Below, in pieces: positions 61,252 through 64,000 of a stretch of 64,000 nucleotides of DNA. The notes beneath the pieces are model-generated. The model had not been told where the DNA came from, made no database searches, and saw only the letters and a program-made list of their open reading frames with translations. Source of the DNA: Nonomuraea rubra (lineage in GTDB: Bacteria > Actinomycetota > Actinomycetes > Streptosporangiales > Streptosporangiaceae); NCBI RefSeq assembly GCF_014207985.1, contig NZ_JACHMI010000001.1, positions 1,657,001-1,721,000 on the forward strand, in the 5' to 3' direction. The position numbers and the translations under genes are program-made. Numbering within the stretch: the first letter of the stretch is position 1; every line of letters begins with the position of its first letter.

Positions 61252-61638
61252 GTGACTTCGGAGCAGGCCTTGTCGATCAGCCTCGGGCTCCAGGGACCCT
61301 GCGTCATCGCGCGGTTGACGGGGGATTTCGACTTCGGGTCCGCGGCCGAGGTGCGCGACCGCGTCACCAAGGCGCTCGATCTCACGCAGCCCCCGATGCT
61401 CGTCATCGACATGCAGGCCGTCAGCGTGTGCGACTCCTCCGGGCTCTCCGTGCTGGTCTACCTGCACAAGGCGGTCACGGCCTCGGGCGGGCGGCTGCTG
61501 CTGTCGGGGCTGAACGGCCGGTGCAAGCATCTGTTCGCGATCACCGCGCTGGACAAGTTCTTCGATATCCGCAGTACGGCGGAGCTGGCCATCGCCGAGC
61601 TCAACGAAGAGGGGAATTCGCCGCCGTTTACCGGGTAG
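61252..61638 (+). CDS. STAS-domain anti-sigma factor antagonist
   Basis: 128 aa. A SpoIIAA/RsbV-like fold with 'ARLTGDFDFGSAAEVRDRV' and 'LVIDMQAVSVCDSSGLSVLV', where the Ser in DSSGLS is the phosphorylation site of partner-switch antagonists. GTG at 61252 was chosen because GGAG lies four to five bases upstream; a GTG at 61216 would add 12 residues. A group 2 sigma gene starts nine bases after its stop codon. The MEDS-HATPase protein at 55181-56101 is a possible partner kinase (inference). Confidence 0.87.
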   Translation: MTSEQALSISLGLQGPCVIARLTGDFDFGSAAEVRDRVTKALDLTQPPMLVIDMQAVSVCDSSGLSVLVYLHKAVTASGGRLLLSGLNGRCKHLFAITALDKFFDIRSTAELAIAELNEEGNSPPFTG

Positions 61639-61647
61639 TGCCCGTTC

Positions 61648-62541
61648 ATGTCGGCCGAAGAGCCCGATCTGCTCGGTACGTACCTCGAGCAGATCGGAAA
61701 GACCCCCTTGCTCTCCGCCGCGGACGAAGTGGAGCTCGCCCGGCGGATCGAGGCAGGCCTGTACGCGGGCCATCTCATCGAGCGTGGTAAGGGCACGCCA
61801 GAACTCGAACTCGTCGCGCTCGATGGCAAGCGCGCCAAGGACCTGCTGATCAGGTCCAACCTCCGGCTCGTGGTGTCCGCCGCCAGGCGGTACTCCTACC
61901 GGGGGCTCCCGCTCCTCGACCTCATCCAGGAGGGCAACCTAGGGCTGATCAGGGCGGTGGAGAAGTTCGACTACACGCGGGGATACAAGTTCTCCACGTA
62001 TGGGATGTGGTGGATCCGCCAGGCCATCGAGCGGGGCATCCACGACAAGAGCCGTACCGTGCGGCTGCCGATCCACGTCGCCGAGGAGCTGTCGCGGCTG
62101 ATCAGGGTGGAGCGGCAGCTCTCGGCGGCGCTGGGCCACGAGCCCACCGACACGGAGCTGGCCGAGGCGGCCGAGCGCTCGATCGGCCAGGTCGCCGCGT
62201 TACGCAGGCTCGGTCAGGACCTGGTCAGCCTCGACGTTCCCGTCGGCGAGCACGGCGAGGGCCGCATCGGCGACATGATCGCCGATGAGGACGGGCTGCA
62301 GGTGCAGGAGCTGACCGAGCGCCGCGCGCTCAGCGCCGAGCTGCGCCAGGTGGTCACGACCCTGCCGCCGCGGGAGGCGTTCGTGATCAGGCTCAGGTAC
62401 GGGCTGACCGGAGAGGAGGTCCGCACCTACACGGAGATCGCACAACATCTCGGCCTCACGAGGGAGCGCATCAGGCAACTGGAGAAGCAGGCGCTGAGAC
62501 GGCTCAGGCAAGGCGGGCCGCTGCTGGCGTGGGCGTCTTGA
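61648..62541 (+). CDS. Group 2 primary-like sigma-70 factor
   Basis: 297 aa. Region 1.2 (DLLGTYLEQIGKTPLLSAAD), region 2 ('GLPLLDLIQEGNLGLIRAVE' and 'FDYTRGYKFSTYGMWWIRQA'), region 3 and region 4 ('LPPREAFVIRLRYGLTGEEV' and the following LTRERIRQLEKQALRRL) are complete, but region 1.1 is missing, as expected for a non-essential HrdB/SigA paralogue. These usually act in stationary phase or stress and recognise primary-like promoters. It directly follows the STAS gene, which is unusual since STAS antagonists normally serve group 3 factors. No clear ribosome-binding site; translation may be coupled. Confidence 0.88.
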   Translation: MSAEEPDLLGTYLEQIGKTPLLSAADEVELARRIEAGLYAGHLIERGKGTPELELVALDGKRAKDLLIRSNLRLVVSAARRYSYRGLPLLDLIQEGNLGLIRAVEKFDYTRGYKFSTYGMWWIRQAIERGIHDKSRTVRLPIHVAEELSRLIRVERQLSAALGHEPTDTELAEAAERSIGQVAALRRLGQDLVSLDVPVGEHGEGRIGDMIADEDGLQVQELTERRALSAELRQVVTTLPPREAFVIRLRYGLTGEEVRTYTEIAQHLGLTRERIRQLEKQALRRLRQGGPLLAWAS

Positions 62542-62701
62542 CCAGGCCAGGTCAGGGGCAGATAAGCCCGACATAAAGGGATAACCGTTTCGTATCACAT
62601 CATGCCCGGCAAGTCCGACTAAGTGGTCTGTCGGGTAGTAGTCGGGACACCGACATGTCGCTGCCACAGGGGGAAGCGACTGTCTCGACGATGGGGGCGA
62701 A

Positions 62702-63091
62702 ATGTTCAGACGCCTTGCTGCCGCGGCCTTAGTGGCCGCCGCCGCGACCACGCTCATGGCGGCACCCGCGGAAGCCACCAGCGCGCAGCTCATCCGGACC
62801 AAGGTCTACTGGGGCAAGTGTGAGGACACCTGCCGCGTCAAGGTGCGGATCACCAACATCTCCCGCAAGAACCTGTTCAGCGTCAAGCTCAACGTCAACC
62901 TGAAGGTGAACGGCCGCAAGGTCGGCTCCTGCTCCACCAACGTGGGCCGCATCGCGGCGCGCAAGGTACGCCACGTGGGCTGCACCGTGCGTACCGAGCG
63001 GCTGTCCGACGCGTGGGACGCCTACGCCGACGGGCGCAGGGACTTCGACCTCTACGCCAGCACGCGCGTGTCGTACAGGTACTACCGCTGA
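62702..63091 (+). CDS. Small secreted protein with four cysteines
   Basis: 129 aa. A good signal peptide (MFRRLAAAALVAAAATTLMA) with a cleavage-like AAPAEATSA is followed by a ~100-residue basic, beta-rich domain. Cysteines lie in GKCEDTCRVK, GSCSTNV and VGCTVRT, allowing two disulfides. I recognise no family. The 160 bp upstream (62542-62701) contain repeated GTCGG motifs and a GTCGCT/AGCGAC inverted pair but no gene; they could be a structured leader. The final codons and stop are duplicated in tandem. Confidence 0.7.
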   Translation: MFRRLAAAALVAAAATTLMAAPAEATSAQLIRTKVYWGKCEDTCRVKVRITNISRKNLFSVKLNVNLKVNGRKVGSCSTNVGRIAARKVRHVGCTVRTERLSDAWDAYADGRRDFDLYASTRVSYRYYR

Positions 63092-63115
63092 CGACCAGGT
63101 ACTACCGCTGACGAC
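63076..63115 (+). repeat. 20-bp perfect tandem duplication covering a stop codon
   Basis: CAGGTACTACCGCTGACGAC occurs at 63076-63095 and 63096-63115. The TGA of the secreted protein gene is inside the first copy (63089-63091). The second copy keeps the same sequence but lies after the stop. Confidence 0.9.
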
Positions 63116-63122
63116 GGCTGAA

Positions 63123-63143
63123 GGGGCCGGGACGCCCGGCCCC
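63123..63143. terminator. Bidirectional hairpin terminator
   Basis: GGGGCCGGG (63123-63131) and CCCGGCCCC (63135-63143) form a perfect 9-bp stem with a 3-nt loop between the convergent secreted-protein gene and the small membrane peptide gene. Confidence 0.7.
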
Positions 63144-63151
63144 TCCGAGGC

Positions 63152-63238
63152 TCACGCGGTGACGAGGAGCGCCACTCCGATCAGCACCACGACCGGGACG
63201 AGCCACATCACGACCTCGCCGGCGAACTCCTTGTACAT
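63152..63238 (-). CDS. 28-residue predicted membrane peptide
   Basis: A short frame: ATG at 63236-63238, TGA at 63152-63154. The peptide starts MYKEFAGEVV, followed by one hydrophobic helix (MWLVPVVVLIGVALLV) and ends in TA. AAGGAG lies about nine bases upstream, a hairpin lies just after the stop, and the adjacent 100 bp hold no competing gene. Peptides of this size are often accessory subunits of membrane complexes (KdpF and CydX are examples); no partner is evident. Confidence 0.55.
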   Translation of the reverse strand: MYKEFAGEVVMWLVPVVVLIGVALLVTA

Positions 63239-63300
63239 CGCGCAGGTCTCCTTCGCATCAGGGGGCGGGGCAAACGTCAATGCGCAGCATAGCCGCCCCC

Positions 63301-63380
63301 GCCCGCTGCTCGATCCGCCGCCCTCACGCCGTCACGGCCCGCCCGCTGCTCGATCGGCCGGCCTCACGCCGTCACGGCCC
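63301..63380. repeat. 40-bp tandem duplication covering the ilvD stop codon
   Basis: Bases 63301-63340 and 63341-63380 are near-identical 40-bp copies, differing at only about three positions in the middle. The right copy contains the last codons and TGA of the minus-strand dehydratase gene, so the left copy is a decayed duplicate downstream of the stop. Confidence 0.85.
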
Positions 63381-64000
63381 CGTCGGAGGCGGAGCCGACG
63401 GTCGCCACGTACTTGGCCAGCACCCCCCGCTCGACCGCCCGCTCGGGCCGCACCCAGGCGGCCCGCCGCTCGGCCAGCTCCGCCTCGGGCACCAGCAGGT
63501 CGAGGGTGCCGGCCGCGCTGTCGATGACCACCGGGTCGCCGTCGCGCACCAGCGCGATCGGCCCGCCGTGGTACGCCTCCGGCGCCACGTGCCCGATCAC
63601 CAGCCCGTGCGAGACCCCGCTGAAACGGCCGTCGGTGACCAGCGCCACGGAGCCGCCCAGGCCCCGGCCGACCAGCGGGCCGGTGATGGAGAGCATCTCG
63701 CGCATGCCGGGGCCGCCCGCCGGGCCCTCGTACCGGACCACGATGACGTCCCCGGCCACGATCCGGCCCTCCTGGATGGCGACGTAGCAGTCGCTCTCCG
63801 AGTCGAATACCCTCGCGGGGCCCTCGTGCCGGAAGTCGTCCTTGCCGCCAAGCTTGAGCACGCACCCGTCGGGCGCCAGCGAGCCGCGCAGGATGGCCAG
63901 CGCGCCACGCTGCTTGAACGGCCGCTCCGCGCTCGCCACCACCTGCTGCCCCGGCGTCTCCCGCGCCTGCGCCGCCACGTCGGACAGCGAGCGGCCGTCC
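63364..64000 (-). CDS. ilvD: Dihydroxy-acid dehydratase, C-terminal part (continues beyond the window)
   Basis: About 211 C-terminal residues of an IlvD/Edd dehydratase are visible. 'GCVLKLGGKDDFRHEGPARV', EGPAGGPGMREMLS and 'VALVTDGRFSGVSHGLVIGH' are family landmarks; the latter carries the conserved active-site Ser. IlvD makes 2-keto acids for valine, isoleucine and CoA synthesis using an iron-sulfur cluster; the 6-phosphogluconate dehydratase Edd is the alternative. The gene enters from the right edge, so its start and N-terminal cysteines are out of view. Confidence 0.87.
   Translation of the reverse strand, partial: DGRSLSDVAAQARETPGQQVVASAERPFKQRGALAILRGSLAPDGCVLKLGGKDDFRHEGPARVFDSESDCYVAIQEGRIVAGDVIVVRYEGPAGGPGMREMLSITGPLVGRGLGGSVALVTDGRFSGVSHGLVIGHVAPEAYHGGPIALVRDGDPVVIDSAAGTLDLLVPEAELAERRAAWVRPERAVERGVLAKYVATVGSASDGAVTA

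Noticed and set aside
62542..62701. Possible c-di-AMP (ydaO-type) riboswitch before the secreted-protein gene
   Set aside because: Secreted protein context is suggestive, but I could not match the conserved core; left as an unassigned leader.

Overview
This is about 64 kb of very GC-rich actinomycete chromosome. Many genes start with GTG or TTG, neighbouring genes often overlap by four bases, and actinobacterial families are common (DUF2510, DUF1707, DUF4235, DUF1023, SARP/AfsR, MocR, a cluster of receptor-like Ser/Thr kinases). The style fits Streptosporangiales, for example a Nonomuraea-like genus, but I could not test the placement. I saw no phage, insertion sequence, integrase or CRISPR array. 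The window opens in the last codons of a probable class III aminotransferase and closes inside a dihydroxy-acid dehydratase gene.

Region 1 (0-11 kb): type II NADH dehydrogenase, an XRE/flavin-fold fusion, a LuxR-only mini-regulator, tRNA-His, oligoribonuclease, then a same-strand signalling cluster of two transmembrane Ser/Thr kinases, a transmembrane pseudokinase and a DUF2510 membrane protein. The kinases share cysteine-paired extracytoplasmic modules. A MocR regulator diverges from a PNPOx-fold gene.

Region 2 (12.5-31.2 kb): extracellular polysaccharide genes. The core is a tightly coupled minus-strand operon: small membrane protein, CelD-type acyltransferase, two GT2 glycosyltransferases, polysaccharide deacetylase, Wzx-like flippase and a giant membrane protein. 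Related genes lie at 12.5-14.7 kb (a second CelD acyltransferase coupled to a DegT-type aminotransferase) and 16.8-22.1 kb (GH39-like hydrolase, membrane acyltransferase, DUF1023 hydrolase, DUF418 protein).

Region 3 (31.4-44.3 kb): a predicted membrane-anchored ECF sigma factor fused to its own zinc anti-sigma-like domain, beside a membrane-anchored SBP-VWA protein. Housekeeping and small genes follow: rRNA methyltransferase, DD-carboxypeptidase, a VOC plus short UvrA-like pair, and a DedA-like protein behind a good match to an IdeR/DmdR1 iron box.

Region 4 (44.3-64 kb): AfsR-type regulator; LPG-synthase-TM, PIG-L and GT4 genes around a 23-bp divergent spacer; a TetR-controlled FAD monooxygenase plus Rieske oxygenase; a MEDS-HATPase regulator; MerR/aldo-keto reductase with a textbook operator; stress protein; APC permease; and phosphotriesterase-like, STAS and group 2 sigma genes in a row. 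A 28-residue membrane peptide gene lies near the right end.

Two patterns cut across regions. Short tandem duplications cover stop codons at four gene ends (51-86, 38791-38822, 63076-63115, 63301-63380). Membrane-tethered signalling proteins recur with short beta-rich ectodomains that carry paired cysteines.
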